DNA from: Streptomyces sp. ISL-100
GTDB taxonomy: Bacteria; Actinomycetota; Actinomycetes; Streptomycetales; Streptomycetaceae
NCBI RefSeq assembly: GCF_018614615.1
Contig: NZ_JAGGOK010000059.1
Coordinates: 1-64,000, forward strand
Direction: 5' to 3'
Length of the DNA stretch: 64,000 bases
Shown: positions 1 through 8,200 of the stretch, one piece after another
How positions within the stretch are numbered: position 1 is the stretch's first letter
How the letters are laid out: each line of letters opens with the position of its first letter
Notes under the pieces: model-generated
Databases searched by the model: none
What the model was told of the DNA's origin: nothing
The model's input: the letters and a program-made list of their open reading frames with translations, nothing else
Translations under genes and position numbers: made by a program

Positions 1-126
1 GTACCGGATGGGCCTCGCGCTCACCCCGGCTGCCGGGAGGGCAGTCGTCAGGCGCGCGAAGCGCGTCAAGCCCGCTGCCGCAAGGTAAGCAGGAATCTCC
101 CGGCTTCAGCCGGGAGAGCACTTCAA
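1..126 (+). mobile_element. Possible right end of an IS200/IS605 (TnpB-type) element
   Basis: A perfect hairpin with 10-bp arms (TCTCCCGGCT / AGCCGGGAGA, loop TC) lies at 96-117, preceded by GCAGGAA and followed by GCACTTCAA. From memory, actinobacterial IS200/IS605 and IS1341-type elements end in a similar hairpin just after tnpB, followed by a short TCAA-like terminus. No tnpB coding sequence is recognisable in the 95 bases that are visible, so the call rests on the hairpin alone. It could instead be an ordinary terminator. Confidence 0.4.
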
Positions 127-404
127 TGTTTCCCCGACTTCGCCGGCTGCCCGTACTGCTGCTCCTGACGCTGCTGCTGTTTCTGCTGCTCGGCCTCCTG
201 CTTCGCCAGCGTGTGCTGCAAGAAGGACCACCCAACGCAGCCCGCGCACAGGACGGCCGCTATGACGATGCCCGCGAACACCTTCCCGAGCCGCTCGTCC
301 GCCGTCCGCCGCACCCGCTGAGCGCCGAACAGCAACGCGTCCCTCGTCCTGCGCCGGCGCACCGCCACCGACTCCAGCAGCTGGCTGTCGTAATCCCGCA
401 CCAT
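123..404 (-). CDS. Small single-pass membrane protein, function unknown
   Basis: This 93-residue protein has an Arg-rich N-terminal half (SVAVRRRRTRDALLFGAQRV), one hydrophobic segment at about residues 43-61 (FAGIVIAAVLCAGCVGWSF) and a Gln/Glu-rich C-terminal tail (residues 67-85). The positive-inside rule would place the Arg-rich side in the cytoplasm. The pattern resembles small membrane proteins I recall from Streptomyces type VII secretion (ESX) neighbourhoods, but no WXG100 or EccC gene is visible, so that link is only suggestive. The stop codon falls inside the TTCAA end of the hairpin element at 1-126, so the C-terminus may have been cut by an insertion. ATG at 404 follows a plausible purine-rich stretch. 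Confidence 0.6.
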   Translation of the reverse strand: MVRDYDSQLLESVAVRRRRTRDALLFGAQRVRRTADERLGKVFAGIVIAAVLCAGCVGWSFLQHTLAKQEAEQQKQQQRQEQQYGQPAKSGKH

Positions 405-686
405 TTGTCGTCCGCCGCCTCAGTCATGGTCGGTTGGCCGCAAGTCATCGACTGCAACTGTGACTTCAGCTACTCCGCCGACGGCATGTGCCCCCCTACT
501 TCACCTCTGCAACATAAAGCATCGGCCAGAAGGCAGTACACCCCAGGACTGCCAGGGCCGACGACGGGTGCAGTCGACCTGCCCGGTGCATCAGCGAGCG
601 GCCAATCAGGCGGTCCTGACCCAACGTGTCCTCGATGCCTACGAGGCTACGCAGCGGGTTGACCGCGACCTCTGTTTGGCGCTTGA
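405..686. other. No convincing gene
   Basis: Short open frames exist on both strands here, but none has consistent Streptomyces codon bias. A plus-strand stretch near 590-683 reads in a protein-like way and may be the 5' part of the relic at 687-1041, separated from it by a frameshift near 684. Confidence 0.4.
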
Positions 687-1041
687 AGGCCGACGCTGGC
701 GCGGGAGCTTGTGTACGCGTCAGCTCAGCATCTCTACACGGACATTGCTGAAGCCGCCGTGGTGCTGGACACGATGAACGCACGGGCGGTGGAGACGGAC
801 CTGGGGGATCAGGGCATGCAAGCGGCACTGACCGTCCTCTCAAGGCGGCTCTGTGTACTTGTGCGCCCCGGCCTGAGCGAGCAGCAATTGGCGGTCGGCG
901 TTCGGTCGTTTCTCGCTCGAGTGGATGAAGCTCGCTGCCCTTTACCTGGAGGGTGTCGTGGAGGACATCCCGGAGGATCTCTACCCCTTGCCCGACGGGC
1001 TGGGTGCTGTTGTCACGGCTGGCTACGACAGCGAGGGATGA
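687..1041 (+). pseudogene. Frameshifted relic of an unidentified gene
   Basis: Two adjacent frames each read like protein. From about 687 to 905 the frame of base 711 gives an acidic, helix-like sequence containing LYTDIAEAAVVLDTMNARAV. From about 905 to the TGA at 1039-1041 the next frame gives FSLEWMKLAALYLEGVVED followed by IPEDLYPLPDGLGAV. A TGA lies just upstream in each frame, so neither half has a good start, and a one-base shift near 905 would join them. I do not recognise the family. GC at third positions is lower than in the core genes, which fits imported, decaying DNA beside a tRNA. Confidence 0.4.
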
Positions 1042-1464
1042 CCCACCCCCTGGTGTTTCTTCGCGGCGATCTGCCCCTCGGGCTTCGAGTCGATCTCCTC
1101 GGCTTTTGCTTCGCGCTGGCCGTTGGCACCGAGTGCGGGGACTGTGTACCGGACGAGAACGGCCTGATCTACGTCGGTACGGAGGCCAGGCCGGTGTGCG
1201 GACCTGGGGCCGCGCTGCTCGGTTCCCTGATGGTCCAGCGCTTGGGGCGGCGTCCGGGGGACCGTGCCTTCACGATCCTCGGTCCACCGCAGCAGACCGC
1301 CCCGGGGCTGGAGCCAGCTGCTTGATCACGGGAAGGTTCTGCTGGGCGTCTGTGTCGGTAAGCGTCTCGTCGGGGTGCGCCGGCAAGCTCGTCGGCGGCT
1401 CGCCGGGAGCCGGATTCGCGGTGGTCGGCTCCCAAACGGCTCCCAAGATGGACCCAGAAACCAC
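1042..1464. other. Degenerate tRNA-flanking tract
   Basis: About 420 bp without a supportable gene. Protein-like fragments appear in several frames on both strands without starts or ribosome-binding sites. Read on the minus strand, downstream of tRNA-Pro, a near-tandem TTGGGAGCCG repeat occurs around 1428-1450. Such disordered tracts 3' of a tRNA are common where integrating elements have come and gone. Confidence 0.4.
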
Positions 1465-1501
1465 TCAGGGGCCCGATCCGCGATGCGGATCAGGCCCCTG
1501 A
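1465..1501 (-). terminator. Hairpin downstream of tRNA-Pro
   Basis: TCAGGGGCC-CGATCCGC pairs with GCGGATC-AGGCCCCTGA around a GAT loop, giving 17-bp arms with one mismatch. It lies 16 bases past the 3' end of the minus-strand tRNA and probably ends its transcript. Confidence 0.7.
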
Positions 1502-1517
1502 CCTGGTGTTTCAGCTG

Positions 1518-1591
1518 TCGGGGTGGCGGGATTTGAACCCACGACCTCTTCGTCCCGAACGAAGCGCGCTGCCAAGCTGCGCTACACCCCG
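1518..1591 (-). tRNA. tRNA-Pro (anticodon CGG)
   Basis: The reverse complement folds as a tRNA. The acceptor stem CGGGGTG pairs with CACCCCG and is followed by discriminator A. The anticodon arm is CTTCG-TTCGGGA-CGAAG with anticodon CGG, and the T-arm reads GTGGGTTCAAATCCCGC. CCA is not encoded. The disordered DNA on its 3' side suggests that the tRNA has served as an integration site. Confidence 0.95.
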
Positions 1592-1716
1592 ATTGTCGCG
1601 CGCGTCGCGGCGACATCGATTACTTTAGCGGACTCGGGGCCGGAGGCGAAATCCGGTTTCCGCGGCCCCGCAGGTGGGCCCCGCAGGTAGGGCCCCGCAG
1701 GTAGGGCCGGGCGTGG

Positions 1717-2667
1717 TCAGCGGTCGCGGGGGGTCAGGGTCAGGAGGGTCGCCTCCGGCGGGCAGGCGAAGCGGACCGGGGTGTAGCGGTTGGTGCCGCA
1801 GCCTGCCGATACGTGGAGGTACGAGCGGCGGCCGTCGGCGGAGTGGGTCGACAGGCCCCTCGCCCGGTCTGTGTCGATGTCGCAGTTGGTGACGAGCGCC
1901 CCGTAGAAGGGGACGCGGAGCTGGCCGCCGTGTGTGTGGCCGGCCAGTACCAGCGGGTAGCCGTCGGAGGTGAAGGCGTCGAGCGTGCGCAGGTACGGGG
2001 CGTGGACGACGCCGATGGAGAAGTCGGCCGACGGGTCCGGGCCGCCCGCCACCTCGGCGTACCTGTCCCGCTTGATGTGCGGGTCGTCGACGCCGGTGAA
2101 GGCGATCTCCAGGGCGTCGAGGCCGCCGAGCTTGAGCCTGCCCCGCGCATTGGTGAGGTTCACCCAGCCCGCCGCGTCGAAGCCGTCGCGCAGCCGCTCC
2201 CACGGGTTGTGTACGGCGCCGACGGCCGGCGGGTTGCCGTTGAGGCCGTACTTGCCCTGGGCCTTTTCCAGGAGGTAGCGGGCGGGGTTGCGGAGCTTGG
2301 GGCCGTAGTAGTCGTTCGAGCCGAAGACGTAGACGCCCGGGAACTCCATCAGCGGGCCGAGCGCGTCCAGCACCTCCGGTACACCGTCCGTGTCGGAGAG
2401 GTTGTCGCCCGTATTGACGACGAAGTCGGGGCGCAGGCCGGCCAGCGACTGGAGCCAGCGCTGTTTCTTGCGCTGTCCGCAGACCATGTGGATGTCCGAG
2501 ACCTGGAGTACGCGCAGGGGCCGGGCACCCGGCGGGAGTACGGGCACGGTGAAGCGCCGGAGGCGGAACGAACGGGCCTCGAACCCGGCGGCGTAGGCGA
2601 TGCCGACCGCGCCAACAGCCGTGATTCCTGCGGTGACTTTCAGGGGTACCCCGTAACGTGCGCGCAT
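1717..2667 (-). CDS. Membrane-anchored calcineurin-like metallophosphoesterase
   Basis: This 316-residue protein is a YkuE-type phosphoesterase with one N-terminal membrane anchor (about residues 8-25). The metal-binding motifs occur in the expected order: VSDIHM (D-x-H, about 56), NTGDN (about 87), GSNDYYG (about 114, in place of the usual GNHE/D) and AGHTHGG (about 240). The substrate is unknown; relatives act on phospholipid head groups or phosphate diesters at the outer membrane face. The start at 2667 (MRARYG) is preferred because the open frame upstream is antisense to the YqeY-like gene. The two genes diverge, with 76 bp between their starts. Confidence 0.88.
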   Translation of the reverse strand: MRARYGVPLKVTAGITAVGAVGIAYAAGFEARSFRLRRFTVPVLPPGARPLRVLQVSDIHMVCGQRKKQRWLQSLAGLRPDFVVNTGDNLSDTDGVPEVLDALGPLMEFPGVYVFGSNDYYGPKLRNPARYLLEKAQGKYGLNGNPPAVGAVHNPWERLRDGFDAAGWVNLTNARGRLKLGGLDALEIAFTGVDDPHIKRDRYAEVAGGPDPSADFSIGVVHAPYLRTLDAFTSDGYPLVLAGHTHGGQLRVPFYGALVTNCDIDTDRARGLSTHSADGRRSYLHVSAGCGTNRYTPVRFACPPEATLLTLTPRDR

Positions 2668-2743
2668 ACGCCCATCGTCGCAGACGGTCCCCGCCCGCGA
2701 AATCGGCGGGCGCAAGCGGGTGCGTACCTGCCACACTTGCCCC

Positions 2744-3208
2744 ATGACCACGCTCAAGTCCAAGCTCAAGGAAGACCTCACCGCCGCCATCAGGGCGCGC
2801 GACGAGCTGACCTCGTCCACGCTCCGGCTCACCCTCACCGCGATCACCAAGGAGGAGGTCGGCGGCAAGACGGCGCGCGAGCTCTCCGACGACGAGGTGC
2901 AGAAGGTGATCGCCAAGGAGGCGAAGAAGCGCCGCGAGGCTGCCGAGGCCTTCACCCAAGGCGGCCGTACGGAGTCGGCCGAGCGTGAGCTGGCGGAGGG
3001 CAAGATCCTCGACGCGTACCTGCCGCAGCAGCTGAGCGACGACGAGCTGAACGCCATCGTCGGGCAGGCCGTCGAAGAGGCGAAGGCCGCGGCCGCCGAA
3101 GGGCCGCGCGCGATGGGTGCGGTCATGAAGATCGTGAACCCGAAGGTGGCGGGACGCGCCGAGGGCGGCCGCGTGGCCGCCGCGGTGAAGAAGCTCCTGG
3201 CCGGCTGA
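2744..3208 (+). CDS. GatB/YqeY domain protein
   Basis: This 154-residue protein matches the YqeY family throughout. The helical N-terminal half begins MTTLKSKLKEDLTAAIRARD and contains the TLRLTLTAI segment. The C-terminal half carries AYLPQQLSDDEL and ends in the small GatB-like helical domain (MGAVMKIVNPKVAGRAEGG). Free-standing YqeY proteins resemble the tRNA-binding tail of the GatB amidotransferase subunit, and their own role is unsettled. The ATG at 2744 was chosen because it opens the family's usual N-terminus. It is transcribed alone towards a shared terminator with the penicillin-binding protein gene. Confidence 0.92.
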   Translation: MTTLKSKLKEDLTAAIRARDELTSSTLRLTLTAITKEEVGGKTARELSDDEVQKVIAKEAKKRREAAEAFTQGGRTESAERELAEGKILDAYLPQQLSDDELNAIVGQAVEEAKAAAAEGPRAMGAVMKIVNPKVAGRAEGGRVAAAVKKLLAG

Positions 3209-3212
3209 GCAG

Positions 3213-3252
3213 CAGGTAGGCAGGCAGGCAGGCAGGCAGGCAGGTAGGTAGG
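3213..3252 (+). repeat. CAGG/TAGG tetranucleotide microsatellite
   Basis: About ten consecutive four-base units, mostly CAGG with TAGG variants at both ends, directly follow the stop codon of the YqeY gene and precede the terminator. The tract lies outside coding sequence and could change length by slippage. Confidence 0.9.
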
Positions 3253-3253
3253 T

Positions 3254-3300
3254 ACGACGGAGGGGCGGCCGGTGGATTTCACCGGGCGCCCCTCCGTCGT
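3254..3300. terminator. Bidirectional hairpin between convergent genes
   Basis: ACGACGGAGGGGCG(G)CCGGTG pairs with CACCGGGCGCCCCTCCGTCGT around a short A/T-rich loop. It sits between the convergent YqeY and penicillin-binding protein genes and can serve both. Confidence 0.85.
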
Positions 3301-3322
3301 CGTGCCTGACGCGTAACGCGCC

Positions 3323-5572
3323 CTACGGCCCGTTCCCGCCGCGTCCACCGCCGTTGCCGTGGCCGCCGCCGATCAGGTCCGGCGGGATCGAGATGTCGGG
3401 CCAGGGGTTGCCCCCGTCGTTGCCGCCGTCGCCGGGCTTGCCGTCGTCGTGGTCGCCCTCGTCCTCGTCGTCGCCCCTGTCCCGGCCACGGCCCCGGTCG
3501 CCCTTGTCCTTGTCGGGATTCGGGATGTGGACGGTGTTGAAGCCGGGCGCCGGCTTGCCGTCCAGCGCGCCGCTCATCGCGTCCTTCCAGATCGGCCCCG
3601 GGACCTGACCACCGAAGACCTTGTCGTGGTAGACGCCGCCGATGGTGATGTTCTCCATCGGGACCTGCTTGGCGCCGGCCGCGCCGACCCAGACCGCACC
3701 GGCCAGGTTCGGCGTGTACCCGACGAACCAGGCGTTGTGGCGCCCGTCCGTCGTACCCGTCTTACCGGCGTTGTCACGACTGGTGAGCCCCGCCTGCTGA
3801 CCCGTACCGGAGTCGACCACACCCTTGAGCAGGGTGTTGATCGTGTCGGCCGTCTTCTCGGACATCGCCCGCGAGCACGTCGACCTGGGCACCGGGAGGT
3901 CCTTGCCCTGCGCGGTCACGACCGACTCGATGAAGACCGGCGTGCAGTACGTGCCGCGGTTGGCGAAGGTCGCGTACGCGTTCGCCATCGTCAGCGGCGA
4001 CATGCCCTCCGTACCCAGCGAGATCGCGGGCACTTCCTTCAGCTTCTGCCCGTCGGCCTGGATGACGCCCAGCTTGCTCGCCATCTGCGTCACCGGGCAG
4101 ATGCCGATCTCGGAGATCATCTGGACGAAGTAGGTGTTGACCGACTTCGCCATGGCCTCCTTCATGGCGTACGGCCCGACCTCCTGCTCGTTCTCGTTCT
4201 CGACCGTGTCCCCGGTGTTGACCCACGGCTTGTCGCAGGTCTCCACGGGGCTCGGGTACGGCATGTCGTACGGCGCAGAGTAGGTCTTCGTCGCCGGAAT
4301 GCCCTGCTCTATGGCCGCGGCCGCCACGAACGGCTTGAAGGTCGAGCCGGTCGGGAAACCGTACGCCGATCCGCCCATGCTCTTGTTGGCGGAGAAGTTG
4401 ATCGTCGTCTCGTTGCTCTTGAAGCCGTACGGCCTGGACTGGCCCATCCCGAGGACCTTGCCGCTGCCGGGCTCGACGAGCGTGACCGCCGTCGCGATCT
4501 TGTCGGACTGGTAGACGTGGTTCTTGATCGACGCCTGCACCGACTGCTGTGCCTGCGGGTCCAGCGTCGTACGGATCTTCAGGCCGCCCTGGTTCCAGAC
4601 CTTGGCCCGGTCCTCCTTCGTCTTCCCGAAGACCGGGTCGGACAGGAAGACCTCGCGCACGTAGTCGCAGAAGAAGCCCGCGCCGCTGACGGCGGTGATG
4701 CAGCCGTTCTTCGGCCTGCTGACATTCAGCTTGATCGGCGTCGCCTTTGCCCGGTCCGCTTCGGCCTGCGAGACGTCACGGACGTCAGCCATGCGCTGGA
4801 GCACGGTGTTGCGCCGCTTGGTCGCCTCTTCCGAGTCATTGACCGGGTCGTAGCGGCTCGGCGACTGCACGATGCCGGCCAGCAGCGCGGCCTCCTCCAG
4901 CTCGAGGTCCTTGGCGGACTTGCTGAAGTAGCGCTTGGACGCGGACTCGATGCCGTACGCCTGCTGCCCGAAGAAGGTGATGTTGAGGTAGTTCTCGAGG
5001 ATTTTCTTCTTGCCCAGCTCTTCCTCGACCTGGATGGCGTACTTGAGTTCGCGCACCTTGCGGCCGAGCGTCTGCTGGGTGGCCTGGGCGACCTTGGTGG
5101 GGTCGTCACCGGCCTCCTCGACGAAGACGTTTTTGACGTACTGCTGTGTGAGGGTCGACGCACCCTGCGAGACGCCGCCCGTCTGGGCGTTGCGGTTGAC
5201 GGCGCGCAGCACACCCTTGAGGTCGATCGCCCCGTGGTCGTAGAAGCGCGCGTCCTCGATCGCGACGATCGCCTTCTGCATGTACGGGGAGATGTCCTTC
5301 AGGTCCACGACGGTGCGGTCACGCGAGTAGACCGTGGCGATCGAACCGCCCTGCGCGTCGAGGATGGTGGTGCGCTGGCTCAGCGGCGGCGTCTTGAGGT
5401 TGGCGGGGATCTCGTCGAACCCCTCGACTGTTCCCTTGGCCGCAAGGCCCAGCGCTCCGGCCGCCGGTAGTGCGATGCCCGCCAGCACGGCTCCGGAGAG
5501 CGCGGCGACACCGAGGAATTTGGCGGCCTGCTGGGTCCCGGTGAGACCCCCGCCCGAGCGCTTCTTTGGCAT
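3323..5572 (-). CDS. Class A penicillin-binding protein (transglycosylase/transpeptidase)
   Basis: This 749-residue bifunctional peptidoglycan synthase polymerises lipid II and cross-links stem peptides outside the membrane. It has a basic N-terminus and one membrane anchor at about residues 17-45. The GT51 domain shows EDARFYDHG (about 107), GASTLTQQ (about 140) and a KKKILENYLN motif. The transpeptidase domain shows STFK (nucleophile Ser about 411), SVN (about 477) and KTGTTDG (about 604). The tail from about 690 is low-complexity, rich in Asp/Arg and then Gly/Asn. It is divergent from wblA's upstream region, as I recall for S. coelicolor SCO3580. Confidence 0.95.
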   Translation of the reverse strand: MPKKRSGGGLTGTQQAAKFLGVAALSGAVLAGIALPAAGALGLAAKGTVEGFDEIPANLKTPPLSQRTTILDAQGGSIATVYSRDRTVVDLKDISPYMQKAIVAIEDARFYDHGAIDLKGVLRAVNRNAQTGGVSQGASTLTQQYVKNVFVEEAGDDPTKVAQATQQTLGRKVRELKYAIQVEEELGKKKILENYLNITFFGQQAYGIESASKRYFSKSAKDLELEEAALLAGIVQSPSRYDPVNDSEEATKRRNTVLQRMADVRDVSQAEADRAKATPIKLNVSRPKNGCITAVSGAGFFCDYVREVFLSDPVFGKTKEDRAKVWNQGGLKIRTTLDPQAQQSVQASIKNHVYQSDKIATAVTLVEPGSGKVLGMGQSRPYGFKSNETTINFSANKSMGGSAYGFPTGSTFKPFVAAAAIEQGIPATKTYSAPYDMPYPSPVETCDKPWVNTGDTVENENEQEVGPYAMKEAMAKSVNTYFVQMISEIGICPVTQMASKLGVIQADGQKLKEVPAISLGTEGMSPLTMANAYATFANRGTYCTPVFIESVVTAQGKDLPVPRSTCSRAMSEKTADTINTLLKGVVDSGTGQQAGLTSRDNAGKTGTTDGRHNAWFVGYTPNLAGAVWVGAAGAKQVPMENITIGGVYHDKVFGGQVPGPIWKDAMSGALDGKPAPGFNTVHIPNPDKDKGDRGRGRDRGDDEDEGDHDDGKPGDGGNDGGNPWPDISIPPDLIGGGHGNGGGRGGNGP

Positions 5573-5727
5573 GGGGGCAGCCTAATCCGTTGTTGGCGGT
5601 GTTCCGATGAGCGGGTGCTTCTCGGGATGTTCGGGTACCAAGCCGTGACATCTCCAGGCAGCCGGGCCGGTGGCGTGACGTGCCGGACGTTTTGCTCAGG
5701 GCAGCGCCGGCAACCGACCATTCGAAG

Positions 5728-6045
5728 ATGAGAACCGAAGTGCAGACGTTCGTCGCCGGCGGCCCGCTCCCCGATTGGGACGTGAGCGAAGAGGAGATCG
5801 ACAGACGAGTCCAGCAGCTTGAGGCGATCTCCCGGCCGGTCACGGCGCAGGAGGCCCGGGCGTTGGTCGCATGCTTCGGTCCGGACGACTGTTACGGGGT
5901 CGCTTGGTCGCTGCTTCACCTCATCGAGAGTGGACCGAACCCCGTGCTCACCACCAAGCCCGCTCCCGATGCCAACGAATGGCACGACAGGCTCTGGAGG
6001 CGAGCAGTGAACGGCGGCCTCGTCCCGGGAGTCTTGACGGATTGA
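5728..6045 (+). CDS. Hypothetical protein, 105 residues
   Basis: This is a soluble, acidic protein with no signal peptide or membrane segment. Its centre reads like paired helices (ALVACFGPDDCYGVAWSLLH), which suggests a small HEAT-like or immunity-type fold, but no family is recognised. The ATG at 5728 follows CGAAG. An in-frame upstream GTG at 5680 would add 16 residues that look less protein-like. It is a single gene between the penicillin-binding protein and wblA. A toxin-immunity role is conceivable but unsupported by any neighbour. Confidence 0.6.
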   Translation: MRTEVQTFVAGGPLPDWDVSEEEIDRRVQQLEAISRPVTAQEARALVACFGPDDCYGVAWSLLHLIESGPNPVLTTKPAPDANEWHDRLWRRAVNGGLVPGVLTD

Positions 6046-6473
6046 CACCGTGAGGTGTCTACGTTCTCATTCGCCGGACACGCGTATATGCCTTGGCCTA
6101 AGCTGCTCCCAACTGTCACAGCAGTGCGGTTTCGCATCAAGCCCCCTGGCATCACCGGCATCACAACATCACCGGCGTCAAATCCCGTCAGTCCCGAAAT
6201 CTGGCAGAGGCATGTCCGAATCAGCCTCATGCGTCACCGGGTTTCCGTTGTGGCCCATCCGAACTACCCCGGTTTGCCGGGTTGGTTACGTATGCCCTCG
6301 CCTCACTCCGTCGGGTGATCTGTCGCTTACGCATAGTCCGTTCGGGCCATTCAAGATTGGGCCCGAAGGGGGTGTTGCGCTGTGCCCACCTTCCGTAACG
6401 TCCTCAACTGGCAGCGGTGAATATGCCGCTGCCGCCGTGGGGGAGCCTCGATTCGGGAGAGGACGGCGCCGGT
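6046..6473 (+). promoter_or_regulatory. Long upstream region of wblA
   Basis: There are 428 bp without a convincing gene ahead of wblA, with markedly lower GC than the flanks. An imperfect direct repeat of CATCACCGGCATCACAA / CATCACCGGCGTCAAAT lies at about 6150-6182. Long leaders are usual for developmentally controlled wbl genes. No promoter hexamers could be assigned with confidence. An open frame at 6055-6318 lacks a ribosome-binding site and high-GC third positions and is not called. Confidence 0.45.
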
Positions 6474-6815
6474 ATGGGCTGGGTAACCGACTGGAGTGCG
6501 CAGGCAGCCTGCCGCACTACCGATCCGGATGAACTGTTCGTACAAGGAGCAGCGCAGAACAGGGCCAAGGCGGTGTGCACCGGATGTCCGGTGCGGACCG
6601 AGTGCCTGGCCGACGCGCTGGACAATCGCGTCGAGTTCGGCGTGTGGGGCGGCATGACGGAGCGGGAGCGGCGCGCACTTCTGCGCAGGCGCCCCACCGT
6701 CACCTCCTGGCGTCGGCTCCTTGAGACCGCCCGTACTGAGTACGAGCGCAGCACGGGCATTTTGCCCGAGGACGACGAGACTGGGGCGTACATCGAGTAC
6801 GCGGCTGTGGGTTAG
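6474..6815 (+). CDS. wblA: WhiB-like regulator WblA
   Basis: This 113-residue iron-sulfur transcription factor is known in Streptomyces to hold back antibiotic production and promote aerial development. The four cluster ligands are C13, C35, C38 and C44 (VCTGCPVRTEC), followed by the family turn GVWGG (56-60) and a basic DNA-binding segment (ERERRALLRRR). The start at 6474 is preferred because GGGAGAGGA sits about ten bases upstream and the length then matches WblA. An in-frame GTG at 6417 would give 132 residues. The penicillin-binding protein on one side and two ArsA-like ATPases on the other are the usual WblA neighbours. Confidence 0.93.
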   Translation: MGWVTDWSAQAACRTTDPDELFVQGAAQNRAKAVCTGCPVRTECLADALDNRVEFGVWGGMTERERRALLRRRPTVTSWRRLLETARTEYERSTGILPEDDETGAYIEYAAVG

Positions 6816-6850
6816 CCGGACGGGTTAGCCGGACGGGTTAGCCGGACGGC

Positions 6851-8200
6851 TTAGTCAGACGGGTCAAGCTCGGCGGCATCACTCGCGGCGAGCCGGTGAG
6901 CGATGGCCCGAAGCCCTGCGAGGTCGTGCACATCACCCGGCAGGGCGGCTACTTCGATCACCGCCACCTCGGGGTGGAGTGCGGTGAAGCGGTCGCGCGT
7001 TCGCTGTTCACGCGCGAGTACGTGCATGCGTTCGGCATGCAGGCGCAGCAGTCCCGCGGTCAACTGCTCGACAGTGTGCTCGACGGTGTGGATGGTGCGG
7101 GTTCCGCTGGGTGTTTCGCCGTGGCTCTGGCTCTCGGAGGTGGGGTCCGGTGCGGATTCGGCTTCGGGAGAGGGCGCCGAGGAGTCACGAACTCCAGCCT
7201 TCCCGGCCTCCTGATCCACAATGCGGCCCTCGTCAAGATTTTCTGCGGCGGCAAGTGCCCGCTCGGCCGAGAGCTGAGGGGCGCCGCTGCCGTGCACCCG
7301 GTTGAGTACGAGCCCGGCGAACGGCATCTCCTCCGCCGCCAGCCGCTCGACGAAGTACGCGGCCTCGCGCAGGGCGTCCCGCTCCGGCGCGGCGACCACC
7401 AGGAACGCCGTACCGGGTGCCTGGAGCAGCCGGTACGTCGCATCCGCACGCGAGCGGAAGCCGCCGAACATGGTGTCCATGGCGGCCACGAACGTCTGCA
7501 CGTCGCGCAGCAGCTGGCCTCCCATCAGCTTGCTGAGGGTGCCAGTCATCATCGACATGCCGACGTTGAGGAACTTCATCCCGGCCCGGCCGCCCACCTT
7601 CGCGGGCGCCATCAGCACCCGGATGAACTTGCCGTCCAGGAACGACCCGAGCCGCTTCGGCGCGTCGAGGAAGTCCAGCGCGGAGCGGCTCGGCGGGGTG
7701 TCCACGACGATCAGGTCCCACTCGTCGCGGGCCCGCAGCTGGCCCAGCTTCTCCATCGCCATGTACTCCTGCGTGCCCGCGAAACCGGCCGACAGGGACT
7801 GGTAGAAGGGGTTCTCCAGGATCGCGCGGGCCCGCTCGCCGTCCGCGTGCGCCTCGACGATCTCGTCGAAGGTCCGCTTCATGTCGAGCATCATCGCGGA
7901 CAGCTCGCCGCCGGCCGTCTCGTCTATGCCCTTCACCCGGCGCGGGGTGTTGTCGAGCTCGTCGATGCCCATGGACTGGGCGAGCCTGCGGGCCGGGTCG
8001 ATGGTCAGCACGACGACCTTCCGGCCGCGCTCGGCCGCCCGTACACCCAGCGCCGCCGCGGTCGTCGTCTTGCCGACACCGCCCGCGCCGCAGCACACGA
8101 TGATGCGGGTGGCCGGGTCGTCGAGCAGCGGGTCGATGTCCAGGGTGGGTGTCGCGTCCATGCTGTTGCCCATGCTGCTGTCCGTGGCACTCACGGTCAT
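6851..8200 (-). CDS. ArsA/GET3-like ATPase, second gene of pair
   Basis: This 449-residue SIMIBI-class ATPase belongs to the anion-pump/GET3 family. Its deviant Walker A is GAGGVGKTT (38-46), followed by LTIDPARRLAQSMG (switch/A-loop region) and VVDTPPS (Walker B). An insert at about residues 330-375 is rich in Glu, Pro and Ser and is probably a disordered linker. Streptomyces keeps two such genes side by side next to wblA; arsenite transport is not implied. GGGGGAA precedes ATG 8200. The start overlaps the stop of the upstream paralogue by four bases (ATGA), so the two are probably translationally coupled and may act as a heterodimer. Confidence 0.9.
   Translation of the reverse strand: MTVSATDSSMGNSMDATPTLDIDPLLDDPATRIIVCCGAGGVGKTTTAAALGVRAAERGRKVVVLTIDPARRLAQSMGIDELDNTPRRVKGIDETAGGELSAMMLDMKRTFDEIVEAHADGERARAILENPFYQSLSAGFAGTQEYMAMEKLGQLRARDEWDLIVVDTPPSRSALDFLDAPKRLGSFLDGKFIRVLMAPAKVGGRAGMKFLNVGMSMMTGTLSKLMGGQLLRDVQTFVAAMDTMFGGFRSRADATYRLLQAPGTAFLVVAAPERDALREAAYFVERLAAEEMPFAGLVLNRVHGSGAPQLSAERALAAAENLDEGRIVDQEAGKAGVRDSSAPSPEAESAPDPTSESQSHGETPSGTRTIHTVEHTVEQLTAGLLRLHAERMHVLAREQRTRDRFTALHPEVAVIEVAALPGDVHDLAGLRAIAHRLAASDAAELDPSD

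Noticed and set aside
1625..2959. 444-codon minus-strand frame
   Set aside because: Shadow of the metallophosphoesterase frame, Arg/Pro-rich and motif-free.
3213..3252. CRISPR-like repeat
   Set aside because: Units are four bases with no spacers; it is a simple microsatellite.
6055..6318. 87-codon gene upstream of wblA
   Set aside because: No ribosome-binding site and atypical codon use; treated as leader DNA.
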